Positions 34,036 to 43,206 of a stretch of DNA of 63,546 nucleotides are shown here, piece after piece. Each line of letters opens with the position of its first letter. The stretch's first letter is position 1. A model generated the notes under the pieces. It made no database searches and had not been told where the DNA came from. It saw only the letters and a list, made by a program, of their open reading frames with translations. Position numbers and translations under genes: made by a program. Origin of the DNA: Nitrososphaeria archaeon (lineage in GTDB: Archaea > Thermoproteota > Nitrososphaeria > JACIWG01); the NCBI GenBank assembly GCA_026413865.1, contig JAOAKB010000007.1, positions 1-63,546 on the forward strand, written 5' to 3'.

Positions 34036-34178
34036 TGAGCCAAGAACCCAAGAAGGTGTATAAAGCACAAAAATTGTGTATATTTAAATTTTACTGAATT
34101 TTTATAAAATTTATAAATAATTACATAATAAATACAATATCTTTATATACATGTATCAAGTATAATGGTCTGAGTGTT

Positions 34179-34445
34179 ATGGCAAAAATATTAGTTTTTC
34201 ATTTCACAGAAAAAGGGAGACTGCCTAAGCTGAGTAAAAAGGAGTTAGATGAGATTGTTAAAAAGTTTCATAAAGTTTTGATCGATTACCCTGATGTAAA
34301 ATTTAATGGTACATTTGTTGACGAAAATGGTATGGGGATATGTGATTGGGAGGCTCCTAATGTGGAGGTTGTGAAAGAGGTTATTAAAAAGGCTTTAGGG
34401 GCACCACCTGTTGACCCAGTTATTGAAGTGAAGAGAGTACTCTAG
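34179..34445 (+). CDS. DUF4242 family small protein
   Basis: This 88-residue protein matches DUF4242, a ferredoxin-like fold family that includes a nickel-binding member in Streptomyces (SCO4226). Characteristic is the middle FVDENGMGICDWEAPNVEVV followed by a helix and the ending PVDPVIEVKRVL. A single cysteine lies in GICDW. The function in archaea is unknown. It has its own TATA-like region upstream (34138-34150) and converges with the GH94-like gene. Confidence 0.8.
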   Translation: MAKILVFHFTEKGRLPKLSKKELDEIVKKFHKVLIDYPDVKFNGTFVDENGMGICDWEAPNVEVVKEVIKKALGAPPVDPVIEVKRVL

Positions 34446-34457
34446 TATCATAACTGT

Positions 34458-37187
34458 TCAATCCCTCTTTTCTTTTTTTAAGATAATTTTCCATCTTATT
34501 CCATCTTCTACAGTTTCACCTTCAATTATTACTTTTCCATCTTTTAATATTACATCTTTTTCAGCACTATTTACTTCAACTAAAAATATTTTGTTAAGTT
34601 CTTCTTTTGACAATTTAATTTCTATCTTATACCTTCCTTTTACTAGTGGATTATACCATCCACTATACCCTTCTAAAGATTTTTTAAAACCTATTAGCGG
34701 AGATTCTATAGAATAATCTTGTTTTGGTATAGAAGGGTCAATTGTAACACCTTCTTTGGTGAATTCTATATTGATTAATTTCATTAAACTGTATAGTGGC
34801 CACGCATGCGAATGCATGTTCATTATTGGAAAGTCTGTCCAGTTTAGGCCGCTGAGTCCATATGGACTCTTTTTATTTTCAGGATTTTCATTAAAATATG
34901 TTGCACCAGGATATTTTGAATAAATAGAGTTGTATGTGTCAGGTCCACTCCATATCCCATACCATATACTGGGATATGTTTCTGCATGCATTGCAAGAGA
35001 ATTCTTTTTCCATTCATCCCATGCAGAAGGATTACCTGTTTTGGCTAATGCCCATATTAAGGTTCCATTTATCGAATACCATATTCCACCATTTGTCGCA
35101 ACGCCAGGAAGAGACTTAGTACTCTCAATACACTTGCTTAGTAGAATGGCGCCTACTGGAGAGGGTTTTCTAACAAGTTCCTCAACGTTTTTGAGGAGCA
35201 TATTTAGCTTTTCTCCGTCAATAATTTCAGAGATTATAGCCCAAGGTTGTGGTTCAAGCCATAATCTATCTTCACCAACCCACCCGAGTCTTTCTGAGAG
35301 CCATGCCCGTTTAAACCATTTTCCTGTCCACTGTTCAAATACAGCATTTTTTAGAGCATCTGCAAGCTTTTTTACATCATTAGCTACACTATACTTTCCA
35401 ATCATATCAAGAACTTCTGCATATTTTTTAAGAACATAAACTGCCATAGCAGAATTAAGGACACTCTCACCATCCTTTTTAACTTCATTTAATTCTTCTT
35501 CTGGAACATATTCTACAACGATGCCATCGTTCCAATCACCGTTACTTAAACGAAGTAAACCATGCTTACCTCTACCAATTTTATTAACAAGGTATCTATA
35601 AGCTAGATCCAGTATATTATATACGATTTCTTCTTTTGAAATACCTTTAGAATTTGGGTACATTCTAACCTTTTCCTCTAAAAAGGCAGTGTCTTTTGTG
35701 GCAAGAATGTATTCAGTAGTAGCCCATAAAAGCCATAATTGTAGATCACTTGGTTTAAAGAGTGAAGGCATGATTGCACCATGCCCAGTAATTGCATATG
35801 GTATTTCTCCTGTAGGTTGAACCTCCTTTAATGTATACCTTATGATTTCTTTTGCAATATGTGGGTCAGTAAATATTAGTGGAAGTAGGTGTTGTAATGG
35901 ATCTCGAGCGGCACCCTGAAATCCTACAATATATTGATATACACTACCTTGAGAGAGTATATGTTCTTTGAAGAATGTGTCAAAAGTTAGATTACTTCTA
36001 AGGTAATAGTGATGCCATAAAAGTTCCCTATCAACCCAAGATTCGTCTGAAACAAATTTAATTCTTCTTTTATCCCATTCTATAGAAGATTTTTGCCATA
36101 GATCTTTTAAACCAGCCTCATACTTTTTTATCAGATAATCAAGATTACATCCTTCAGGCAAATAGCCGTATGCAAAATAAAGTGTACACTTTTCGTGAGG
36201 AGCCAAAGTAAATCTTTTTTCTAACATTAGAGCACAATGCTCTACTTTTTCTGGCTCAAACTCTATTTTATATCTTAAACCATCTGGATGAAATACGCCA
36301 CCATCACCAAAAAATTTCTTTGCATCAACAATAAGATTGTCTACAGACCCATTAAGGGATACTAGAAAAACTGGTGGAGGAGTCAAGTCTTCAAACCCAA
36401 TTTCTTTAGAAGGAAACTTTATTTTTCCACCTAAAATTTTCTTAGCAATAGTAGAAGCCAAAATCTGTAACATAAACCACTTTATTTTATCAGAAATAGA
36501 ATAGCCCTTAAAAATGGACTTAACAATCATACCCTTTCCATTTAGTTGCTCAATCTTTTGTCTAAACCTCTTTGAAAATTCTCTTCTAAAATCTACAACA
36601 TAACCTAGATCTTTCTTTATTGCAGCATATATAGTATGACGAAATGACAATTGATATAGTTGGTAGCCCCAATATTCAATCCACCTTAAGCTTTTAGGAG
36701 TACCAGACTTATTTTCTATTGTAACTTGTGAAATTAGTATAGGATCGTCGCCATATGGTGCAAAGATTATTTGATCCACATTATAATTTTTGGATGATAT
36801 GATTTTTCTAAAATATCCAACACCAAAAATACGTTTAAATTCAGAGTAGCCATTGTAAAAAGTGCATATGCATTCATCATCACTTACAAGGTAGCCAAAT
36901 CCGCCTGCATACTGAAAATTATCAGGATGATAATCGTTTAAGATTTTTGGTCCACCCTCATCTTGTCTAACTTGCACATACCCAAAATTTGATGCAATAG
37001 CCACAAGCCTATCATTACCTATTTGATGGAAGTGTTCAATAGGATTCCTTAACCTAGTGTTTGTAAAAGTTTTTGCTCTTTCATCTACTAGTTGATTGCA
37101 TTGATAATCGTATGCAGGTAAACCATGTTCATCATAAAACCAGTTTCCAAAATATCCTGAACCATATGCTTTACCATTCATCAACAA
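34458..37187 (-). CDS. GH94-like glycoside phosphorylase (cellobiose/chitobiose phosphorylase family)
   Basis: This 909-residue protein follows GH94 architecture: an N-terminal beta-sandwich (GSGYFGNWFYDEHGLPAYDY; NTRLRNPIEHFHQIGNDRLV), a linker, an (alpha/alpha)6 barrel with FQGAARDPLQHLLPLIFTDP and the candidate catalytic aspartate in SNGDWNDGI, and a C-terminal sandwich. GH94 enzymes split beta-glucosides with phosphate to yield glucose-1-phosphate. The exact sugar cannot be inferred, and some members act on other glycans. No signal peptide is present, so it acts inside the cell on imported oligosaccharide. The ATG at 37181 is a better start than the TTG at 37187. No sugar importer is adjacent. 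Confidence 0.82.
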   Translation of the reverse strand: MLMNGKAYGSGYFGNWFYDEHGLPAYDYQCNQLVDERAKTFTNTRLRNPIEHFHQIGNDRLVAIASNFGYVQVRQDEGGPKILNDYHPDNFQYAGGFGYLVSDDECICTFYNGYSEFKRIFGVGYFRKIISSKNYNVDQIIFAPYGDDPILISQVTIENKSGTPKSLRWIEYWGYQLYQLSFRHTIYAAIKKDLGYVVDFRREFSKRFRQKIEQLNGKGMIVKSIFKGYSISDKIKWFMLQILASTIAKKILGGKIKFPSKEIGFEDLTPPPVFLVSLNGSVDNLIVDAKKFFGDGGVFHPDGLRYKIEFEPEKVEHCALMLEKRFTLAPHEKCTLYFAYGYLPEGCNLDYLIKKYEAGLKDLWQKSSIEWDKRRIKFVSDESWVDRELLWHHYYLRSNLTFDTFFKEHILSQGSVYQYIVGFQGAARDPLQHLLPLIFTDPHIAKEIIRYTLKEVQPTGEIPYAITGHGAIMPSLFKPSDLQLWLLWATTEYILATKDTAFLEEKVRMYPNSKGISKEEIVYNILDLAYRYLVNKIGRGKHGLLRLSNGDWNDGIVVEYVPEEELNEVKKDGESVLNSAMAVYVLKKYAEVLDMIGKYSVANDVKKLADALKNAVFEQWTGKWFKRAWLSERLGWVGEDRLWLEPQPWAIISEIIDGEKLNMLLKNVEELVRKPSPVGAILLSKCIESTKSLPGVATNGGIWYSINGTLIWALAKTGNPSAWDEWKKNSLAMHAETYPSIWYGIWSGPDTYNSIYSKYPGATYFNENPENKKSPYGLSGLNWTDFPIMNMHSHAWPLYSLMKLINIEFTKEGVTIDPSIPKQDYSIESPLIGFKKSLEGYSGWYNPLVKGRYKIEIKLSKEELNKIFLVEVNSAEKDVILKDGKVIIEGETVEDGIRWKIILKKEKRD

Positions 37188-37279
37188 TTTTTCTCTTATT
37201 TTCGTATATTAAAACATTTACAAATTAAAATTTAATAAAATGTTATTAGCGACTGCAACCAATTGTTCAAGAAACAAAG

Positions 37280-38392
37280 CTAAGATAACAGTTGCACATT
37301 CCCTATTCTAACATTCTTCAAATATCTTTTCGCTATTTCATAGCATTCACTAGCATGTTTACTTCTAGTTGTTGGAAGGTCATATAACATATACTGTGGA
37401 TAGAACGCTAACAATGTGTATGGAATATTTGGATCTAGTTCTGAAAGAAATTTTGAAATTTTTTCAACTTCAAAAGAATCAATATATCCTGGTACTAGGA
37501 GAGTGCTTGCAGTTAATAGTGGAACTTCTGGACGAAGATGATAATATTTTTGGAAAATTTGTTTAAAGTTTTCTAATACCTGATCATTTGACACACCACA
37601 TAAAACATTGTGTAATATTGGATCCCAAGCTTTTATATCAAATTTGATTATACCACCAGTTTTTAGGGAGAGTTCAGCAGCTTTTTTCGCAAGATCCCTA
37701 TTCATATAGCCATTTGTTTCCCAACATATTCTTAAAATATTGCCTTTTTCAACTGATTTTTCAAGCGCTATTTCACTTACTCTTATTGCATGCAAAATTT
37801 GGGGAGAAGGATCCCCACCAAAATAGCATATGCATGAAACTTTCTTATCAACCTTTGATGCAAGCTCTTCTGCACTAACTGTAGGCTGCCTTTTAGATGC
37901 AAGCCGCCTATAATGCCAATTTTGACAATATAGACAATCAAAAGAGCAAGCACCATAGAAAACGGCTAAATTTTTGTACCCAATTTCTGCTGAAGGCATG
38001 TTAGCATATTTTGGAAAACCTAAACCTGTACATCCTGGACAGAACCATTCTGCAACACAGTTTGTTGGTAATGGGTCATAATACCATTCTAGTATACCCT
38101 TTGATGAAGTTCCACCATATCTCACTAATTTACCATCCACATTCTCAACTAGGCCACAGTATCCAATTTTTCCCTTCGAAATTCTACAATTGTTAGCGCA
38201 TAAGGCACATAATATGCCATCTTTATCCTTTGGCACAGTAGTTGGAAGACCAAACAGTTTACGACTTTTTGCGTGAACATTTTGAGAAAAACATAGGGCT
38301 TCTTCAGGCCTATTTCGAATACAGTCAAGACACAACCCTATTTCTTTAGAAATTGTTTCAGAAAATCTGTCACATAATTTACATTTGCTCAA
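37280..38392 (-). CDS. Radical SAM protein, AmrS/PflA-like, with N-terminal cysteine clusters
   Basis: This 370-residue protein has the radical SAM cluster C149-x3-C153-x2-C156 in GACSFDCLYCQNW, and CYFGGDPSPQ downstream as the SAM-binding GGE-like motif. Before it, LCALCANNCRISKGKIGYCG (about 61-80) and an N-terminal CKLCDRF plus CLDC give four cysteine pairs, probably zinc or extra Fe-S sites. The layout resembles COG1180 activating-enzyme relatives such as the AmmeMemoRadiSam protein AmrS. The substrate is unknown, and no Memo or AMMECR1 gene is adjacent. It lies downstream of the MFS gene on the same strand. Confidence 0.85.
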   Translation of the reverse strand: MSKCKLCDRFSETISKEIGLCLDCIRNRPEEALCFSQNVHAKSRKLFGLPTTVPKDKDGILCALCANNCRISKGKIGYCGLVENVDGKLVRYGGTSSKGILEWYYDPLPTNCVAEWFCPGCTGLGFPKYANMPSAEIGYKNLAVFYGACSFDCLYCQNWHYRRLASKRQPTVSAEELASKVDKKVSCICYFGGDPSPQILHAIRVSEIALEKSVEKGNILRICWETNGYMNRDLAKKAAELSLKTGGIIKFDIKAWDPILHNVLCGVSNDQVLENFKQIFQKYYHLRPEVPLLTASTLLVPGYIDSFEVEKISKFLSELDPNIPYTLLAFYPQYMLYDLPTTRSKHASECYEIAKRYLKNVRIGNVQLLS

Positions 38393-38475
38393 ATGGTACC
38401 ATTATTACTTTAACAATTGCATTTTATAATCTTTCTTTTAATTAATGAGACAATCTATTAGGTTCTTTACCTAGT

Positions 38476-39678
38476 TCAAATCTTGCCAATAAAGTGTCTC
38501 ATTTTTATTACCAAAATTGCTAAACCTACTGTTCCCAAAAAACCCATTAGAGTAAAAGCTTGTAAGAATGAGTAATGGTCAATAACATATCCTATTACAG
38601 CCGTCCATAAAGAGACAATAGAAAAGAGTAGAGTAAAATGTATACCTACTATCAAATCTCTTGAAGCCCCTTCAGTCAAATTAACAAGATAAGACTGTAT
38701 TAATGAAGTAAACGAGAAACAGAAGAAGCCTACGAAGAAAAGATGTATAGCAAGTATTATGCTGGCATAAGAATGTAGTGCAAGCAAAACAACACTTGTT
38801 ACAGCAAATAATGTGGAAAAAATTATGGTTTTCATATAACCTTTCCTTGCACCTATTCTACCCAACATTATAGGGCCTAAAACACCTCCAACAAGCTCAA
38901 TAGTATAGAATATACTCCTATTCACATCATCTAAATTGATCCATTTAGCTAAATATATTGGAGTATAGGTTGTTATCATTATAATGTCTATTGCAGCAGC
39001 AATAAATACTTGAGCAAAAAGTATAGATAGAACACCTTCTGTTTTAAGTATTTTAATAATATCTTGTTTTAACGAACCTTCTTTAACATTAGTTGAAAAT
39101 TTTTTATCACCATTTAAAAATATGATTAAAAGAACACCTACAATTAGAGAAGGCAACGAGAACACTATAAGGGAGATTCTCCAAGTAAATAAAATAGCGA
39201 GTAAAGTGATAAATATTGGGCCTATAATGTTCCCTATATAAGCGAGACCATAATACATGCCCAGAGCCCAACCAATCTTTCTTTGTTCAAATTTTGTTGA
39301 CAAAATGGCAGTACCCATAGGATGAGTCGGTGCAGTCCCAATATTTGAGACAATTCTTCCGACAAGAAAGTCAATAATACCCCTTGAGATACTAGTAAGA
39401 AATGTTCCTATAGATAAAAGAATATTGCCAACGCCAAGTATTATGTGTCTAGCAAATCTTCTACTAAGCACACTAGGAGCAAGCTGAAGCAAACCTCCAA
39501 TCATAGAAGAAATAGCTATAGCTAGACCAAATTCAGTGTAACTTAATTTTAGCTCACTAACTATTGTAGGATATAATACGGACATTCCTACAAAGATATG
39601 CTGCATCATATGGGAAAGCGTTGTTATGGCAAGAGCTCTATTTGCTGAAACAGTCTTCTGTTTTAATGGAGACTCCAA
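38476..39678 (-). CDS. Major facilitator superfamily transporter
   Basis: This 400-residue protein has twelve hydrophobic segments in two halves, with the MFS loop 2-3 motif (VLSRRFARHIILGVG) and a related loop in the second half (LGRIGARKGYMKTII). The substrate is unknown. The start is a TTG at 39678. A Shine-Dalgarno-like AGGAGGT lies upstream but is better spaced for an ATG at 39688 that opens only a 16-codon frame in another phase. An indel or start-site error here is possible. It is divergent from the EamA gene at 39801. Confidence 0.85.
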   Translation of the reverse strand: MESPLKQKTVSANRALAITTLSHMMQHIFVGMSVLYPTIVSELKLSYTEFGLAIAISSMIGGLLQLAPSVLSRRFARHIILGVGNILLSIGTFLTSISRGIIDFLVGRIVSNIGTAPTHPMGTAILSTKFEQRKIGWALGMYYGLAYIGNIIGPIFITLLAILFTWRISLIVFSLPSLIVGVLLIIFLNGDKKFSTNVKEGSLKQDIIKILKTEGVLSILFAQVFIAAAIDIIMITTYTPIYLAKWINLDDVNRSIFYTIELVGGVLGPIMLGRIGARKGYMKTIIFSTLFAVTSVVLLALHSYASIILAIHLFFVGFFCFSFTSLIQSYLVNLTEGASRDLIVGIHFTLLFSIVSLWTAVIGYVIDHYSFLQAFTLMGFLGTVGLAILVIKMRHFIGKI

Positions 39679-39800
39679 GTCTTGTCATCAGTACCTCCTT
39701 ATTTCAATAAAATAAATTTTTTATTTTTTCTTAAAGTAGTTTCCACAATATATAAAATTTTAAAATATAATGGTTATATATGTTTAATTTTTAAGCTTAC

Positions 39801-40670
39801 ATGAAGATGATAGAACTCGTACTAGGGCTTTCTGCATCATTCTTCCTGGCACTAGGCATTGTTGAAGCAAGAAGAGGGTTAGAAAATTCACATTATGAAG
39901 CATGTATCCTTATCATAACCGTAGTTGGATTCATAATCTTTGTGCCAGTAACATTTCTTACAACAGATTTTAATAAAATAAATTTTGAAGGCAGTCTAAT
40001 GTTTCTTTTAGCAGGAATACTTAATCCCGGCCTATCAAGAATATTCTTTTACAAAAGTGTTGAAAAAGTTGGTGCAGTTCTAACATCTTCTATCACACCA
40101 TCATCACCAATTATAAGCGCTATATTCGCAGTCATTATATTAAATGAGGAACCTTGGATAGGGCTCTGGTTAAGCATCGCATGCATTGTTGTAGGGTCAA
40201 TATTAATTGAAATTGGATCTCATGGAAAAAATTTTAACATAAAAACTGGAACATGGCTAATATTGCCTGTTCTCGCATCATTGGCTACAGGATTAAATGA
40301 TGTTGTTAGAAAACAAGCATTAACTTTATTAAGCCAGCCTCTTTTTGGAACAACATTAGCTTATGTGGCAACATTATCATTATACATGACAGCATTTTCG
40401 TTAACAGGAAAAATATCGTCATTGATTAGTAGAAATAATTTTAAACTGTTTTGGAAAAGTGGCATATTTCTGGCACTTGGACAACTTTCCAGCTTTCACG
40501 CATTAAATTTTGGAAAAGTTTTGACTGTAGCACCACTAATATACACACAACCTCTTTTCGTTTTCTTTTTAACGATAACAACTTTAAAAAAGATAGAAAA
40601 TATGACATGGAAACCTCTTATTGGATCAATTGTAATGATTTTAGGAATAATTTTGCTTTCAATACGATAA
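39801..40670 (+). CDS. EamA/DMT family membrane transporter
   Basis: This 289-residue protein has ten hydrophobic segments in two EamA repeats: LSASFFLALGIVEARRGLEN first, VGAVLTSSITPSSPIISAIF and VIILNEEPWIGLWLSIACIV closing repeat one, and VLTVAPLIYTQPLFVFFLTI near the end of repeat two. It is a putative metabolite or drug exporter with no substrate evidence. It differs clearly from the family member at 4.8 kb. Both this gene and the divergent MFS gene could share the AT-rich 120-bp promoter region. Confidence 0.87.
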   Translation: MKMIELVLGLSASFFLALGIVEARRGLENSHYEACILIITVVGFIIFVPVTFLTTDFNKINFEGSLMFLLAGILNPGLSRIFFYKSVEKVGAVLTSSITPSSPIISAIFAVIILNEEPWIGLWLSIACIVVGSILIEIGSHGKNFNIKTGTWLILPVLASLATGLNDVVRKQALTLLSQPLFGTTLAYVATLSLYMTAFSLTGKISSLISRNNFKLFWKSGIFLALGQLSSFHALNFGKVLTVAPLIYTQPLFVFFLTITTLKKIENMTWKPLIGSIVMILGIILLSIR

Positions 40671-40743
40671 AATTTTTTTTATCTACACTGTCAATTTATG
40701 AAACTGTACATAATATTTGCTATAGTAAAGTCTATAAGAGATA

Positions 40744-41130
40744 TTAATAACATGCTATAGCATCTATTTCAACATCAATATCAGCTGGTGGAATAGCCTG
40801 TACAGTGGTCCTTGCAGGAGGATTCGTTTTAAAATATTCCTTATATACTTCATTCATTTTTGGAAAATCGTTCATATCTTTTAAGTACACGTTAACCTTC
40901 ACAACATTTTCTAAGGTCAAACCCGCTGCCTCAAGTATATTCTTGATATTTTCTAGAACTTGTCTCGTCTGCTCCTTTATATCCCCAACTATCTTTTTCC
41001 CAGTTTTAGGGTCAATCGGACCTTGTCCTGAAATGAATAGAAAGTTTCCAGCCTTTATAGCTTGAGAGTATGGGCCTATAGGAGTGGGAGCACGTTCTGT
41101 TCTTATAACATCTTTACCCATTTTTATCAA
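40744..41130 (-). CDS. ridA: RidA family enamine/imine deaminase
   Basis: This 128-residue protein is a complete RidA (YjgF/YER057c/UK114) member. It detoxifies reactive 2-aminoacrylate released by PLP enzymes. Signature parts are [20 protein letters not shown] at the N-terminus and [20 protein letters not shown] near the C-terminus, with the catalytic arginine in PPARTTV. It forms a trimer in known structures. It is a single gene, convergent with the EamA gene. Confidence 0.95.
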   Translation of the reverse strand: MIKMGKDVIRTERAPTPIGPYSQAIKAGNFLFISGQGPIDPKTGKKIVGDIKEQTRQVLENIKNILEAAGLTLENVVKVNVYLKDMNDFPKMNEVYKEYFKTNPPARTTVQAIPPADIDVEIDAIACY

Positions 41131-41246
41131 CTTAGAATTAAATTTTTTATAATATAAGGTTTTAGCTTACAATTGAATTAGTAGATGGTTTAACAATTTT
41201 TAGAATAGATTATAAAGGCGCCAATTGACAATCTTGGAGAGAGAAT

Positions 41247-41489
41247 ATGTCTTTGGAAGATAAAATTGTTGTTGAAGTCCTTAAAAGTGAAAAGCCCTTA
41301 CGTGTACCTGCAGAAGTTCAAGAAGAATTAAAGGGCGCTGTTAGTGGAAAATTGCTTGCATCAATGAAAAAAGAAAAAGTATTTTGTCCTGTAGAAAAGA
41401 TTGAAAAACCTTTCCTTGTCTGTTTTACATGTAAAAATTTTCACAGTAGAGTAAAGGGTAAGGTTTATTGTAATGGAAATAAAGATTAA
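41247..41489 (+). CDS. Small cysteine-containing protein of unknown function
   Basis: I do not recognise this 80-residue protein. Its first 45 residues look helical (VVEVLKSEKPLRVPAEVQEE), and it has four cysteines: one in VFCPVEK near 47, two in VCFTCKNFHSRVKG near 58, and one in YCNG near the end. The layout suggests a zinc-bound C-terminal domain of ribbon type. It precedes the AIR-synthase-like gene by 55 nt on the same strand, so it may be in the same transcript. Confidence 0.7.
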   Translation: MSLEDKIVVEVLKSEKPLRVPAEVQEELKGAVSGKLLASMKKEKVFCPVEKIEKPFLVCFTCKNFHSRVKGKVYCNGNKD

Positions 41490-41544
41490 TTATAAATCGT
41501 TTATAAATAAATTTATAATATCAAGGCTAAAACCTAAATAACTG

Positions 41545-42603
41545 ATGTTAAAAAAGAAAACTTTACCAAGAATAGGAAAACTTAGCCCTGAATTATTTAA
41601 TGAGATAATATTTCCAAAAACTGGAGCACCTGATAATAGACTAATAGTAGGGCCAAAGCATGGATTTGATGCAGCAATATTGGATGTAGACAACCAGGTC
41701 ATGGTTATTGCAGAAGACCCTACTTTTGGAGTTCCCTCATGGGGATGGAGACATTTTGGTTGGGGTATCGTGAATATTTGTGCCAGTGATGTAGCTGTTT
41801 TCGGCGTTAAGCCAAAGTATATGACCATATGCCTACTTCTCCCAATTGATACACCACGAGAAGTTTTGGAAGAAATTTGGGACGCAATACATTCTGAATG
41901 TATAAGACTTGACATAACAATTGTAGGAGGACATACAGGAGTATATGGTGGTATTTCATATCCTCTAAATGGAGGATGCACAGTTTGGGGATTTGCCCCT
42001 AAAGACAAGTATGTCACACCAGGAGGAGCAAATATAGGGGATAAACTTCTTATCACCAAAGGCGCTGCTATCGAGGCTACAGCAATACTTGCACTTCAGT
42101 ATCCTAAAAGGCTTTCAAGAATATTTGGAAACAATTTTGTGAAAAAAGCGCAGGAATTATATTGGCAGATGTCTGTTATCGAAGACGCTTTGACCGCCTT
42201 TAATGCGGGAGGAGTTACAGCTATGCACGATGCTACTGAAGGAGGAGTTCTAGGTGGAGTATATGAAATTGCGGAGGCAAGTAATGTGGGAGTCAAAGTT
42301 TACTTGGACAAGATTAAGGTTTTGGAGGAAACAAAAAAGATTTGTGAATTTTTTAAAATTGACCCATACACGTCAATAAGTGAGGGAACACTCGTATTAA
42401 CAGTTAAACCAAATATGGTTGATAACATTATAAGTGAATTAGAGAAAAAGAATATAGAGGCTATGGTCGTCGGAGAAATTGTTAATTTAAAGGATGGAAG
42501 GAAAGTAATCTTAGAAGAAGGGAAGGAGATTGAACTTAAGTTTCCAGAAGAAGACCCCTTCTGGAAAGCTTTTTTTGAAACTCTTGAAAAACCTGATTCG
42601 TGA
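41545..42603 (+). CDS. AIR synthase/HypE-like ATP-dependent enzyme
   Basis: This 352-residue protein belongs to the PurM/HypE/ThiL/SelD superfamily, whose members activate oxygens with ATP. The N-terminal GPKHGFDAAILDV and WGIVNICASDVAVFGVKPKY (ASDVA is the classical nucleotide site) and the glycine-rich VGGHTGVYGGISY are visible, with DATEGGVLGGVYEIAE in the C-terminal half. It is close in length to HypE, but no other Hyp genes are present, so the substrate is open. Its stop overlaps the ThiN gene start, so a thiamine-related phosphorylation is possible. Confidence 0.82.
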   Translation: MLKKKTLPRIGKLSPELFNEIIFPKTGAPDNRLIVGPKHGFDAAILDVDNQVMVIAEDPTFGVPSWGWRHFGWGIVNICASDVAVFGVKPKYMTICLLLPIDTPREVLEEIWDAIHSECIRLDITIVGGHTGVYGGISYPLNGGCTVWGFAPKDKYVTPGGANIGDKLLITKGAAIEATAILALQYPKRLSRIFGNNFVKKAQELYWQMSVIEDALTAFNAGGVTAMHDATEGGVLGGVYEIAEASNVGVKVYLDKIKVLEETKKICEFFKIDPYTSISEGTLVLTVKPNMVDNIISELEKKNIEAMVVGEIVNLKDGRKVILEEGKEIELKFPEEDPFWKAFFETLEKPDS

Positions 42604-43202
42604 TGCCAATGAGCTTAAGAGAATTAGAAATGGATAGAGTTCTGGGAAACCTAGTTAGAGCAGTACATATACTTGAGTCCAGTGAACACTTTGGCTTATT
42701 GATTCCGGAAGTTAGAGTTAATATAGTGTATGCAATGGAAGACGCTGCTAGGCCAGAAGAAGTTGCAGGAATAGATGGTAGAATAACACTTGTAAAAGGT
42801 AGAGTGAAGGCTGCAGGATATCCTAGGTTTGGTGCATCAGACCATATGGCAAGATTAATAATTGAAGTAATGAAATATGATAAAAGTTATAGGGCGGGAA
42901 TAAACTTTTCATGGACACCAAAAATATCAAAAATTTTGCAAAATTATTCGATGGAAAAGAACTGGGATTATGTTGGAATAGATAGGGCAATGGAGCCTGA
43001 GGAAGTAAGGTTAGAGGAGGGGAAAAGCATGCCTTGGAAAATAAGTGAACTAGTAAGAAAATGTGGAGGAAAGGTTCCAAGACTCTTTTATGAGGGAGCT
43101 GGTTTAGGCAAAGAACCTCTATCAGTACTACTTGGAAAAGATGCAGTAGAAGTTGCAAAAGAATGTGTAGAAATAGCTAAAAGGTATGCGTCAATATTAT
43201 AA
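42603..43202 (+). CDS. thiN: Stand-alone ThiN (thiamine-phosphate synthase) domain protein
   Basis: This 199-residue protein is a ThiN domain, the archaeal alternative to ThiE, which joins HMP-PP and THZ-P to thiamine monophosphate. Diagnostic are VRVNIVYAMEDAARPEEVAG and GRITLVKGRVKAAGYPRFGA followed by SDHMARLI. Usually ThiN is fused to ThiD; here it is free, with an N-terminal helix and the C-terminal VPRLFYEGAGLGKEPLSVLL. Free forms are also reported as regulators (ThiR) when joined to an HTH, which is absent here. The ATG at 42603 shares bases with the stop of the AIR-synthase-like gene (TGATG); GTG 42600 also opens the frame. Confidence 0.85.
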   Translation: MPMSLRELEMDRVLGNLVRAVHILESSEHFGLLIPEVRVNIVYAMEDAARPEEVAGIDGRITLVKGRVKAAGYPRFGASDHMARLIIEVMKYDKSYRAGINFSWTPKISKILQNYSMEKNWDYVGIDRAMEPEEVRLEEGKSMPWKISELVRKCGGKVPRLFYEGAGLGKEPLSVLLGKDAVEVAKECVEIAKRYASIL

Positions 43203-43206
43203 ATTA

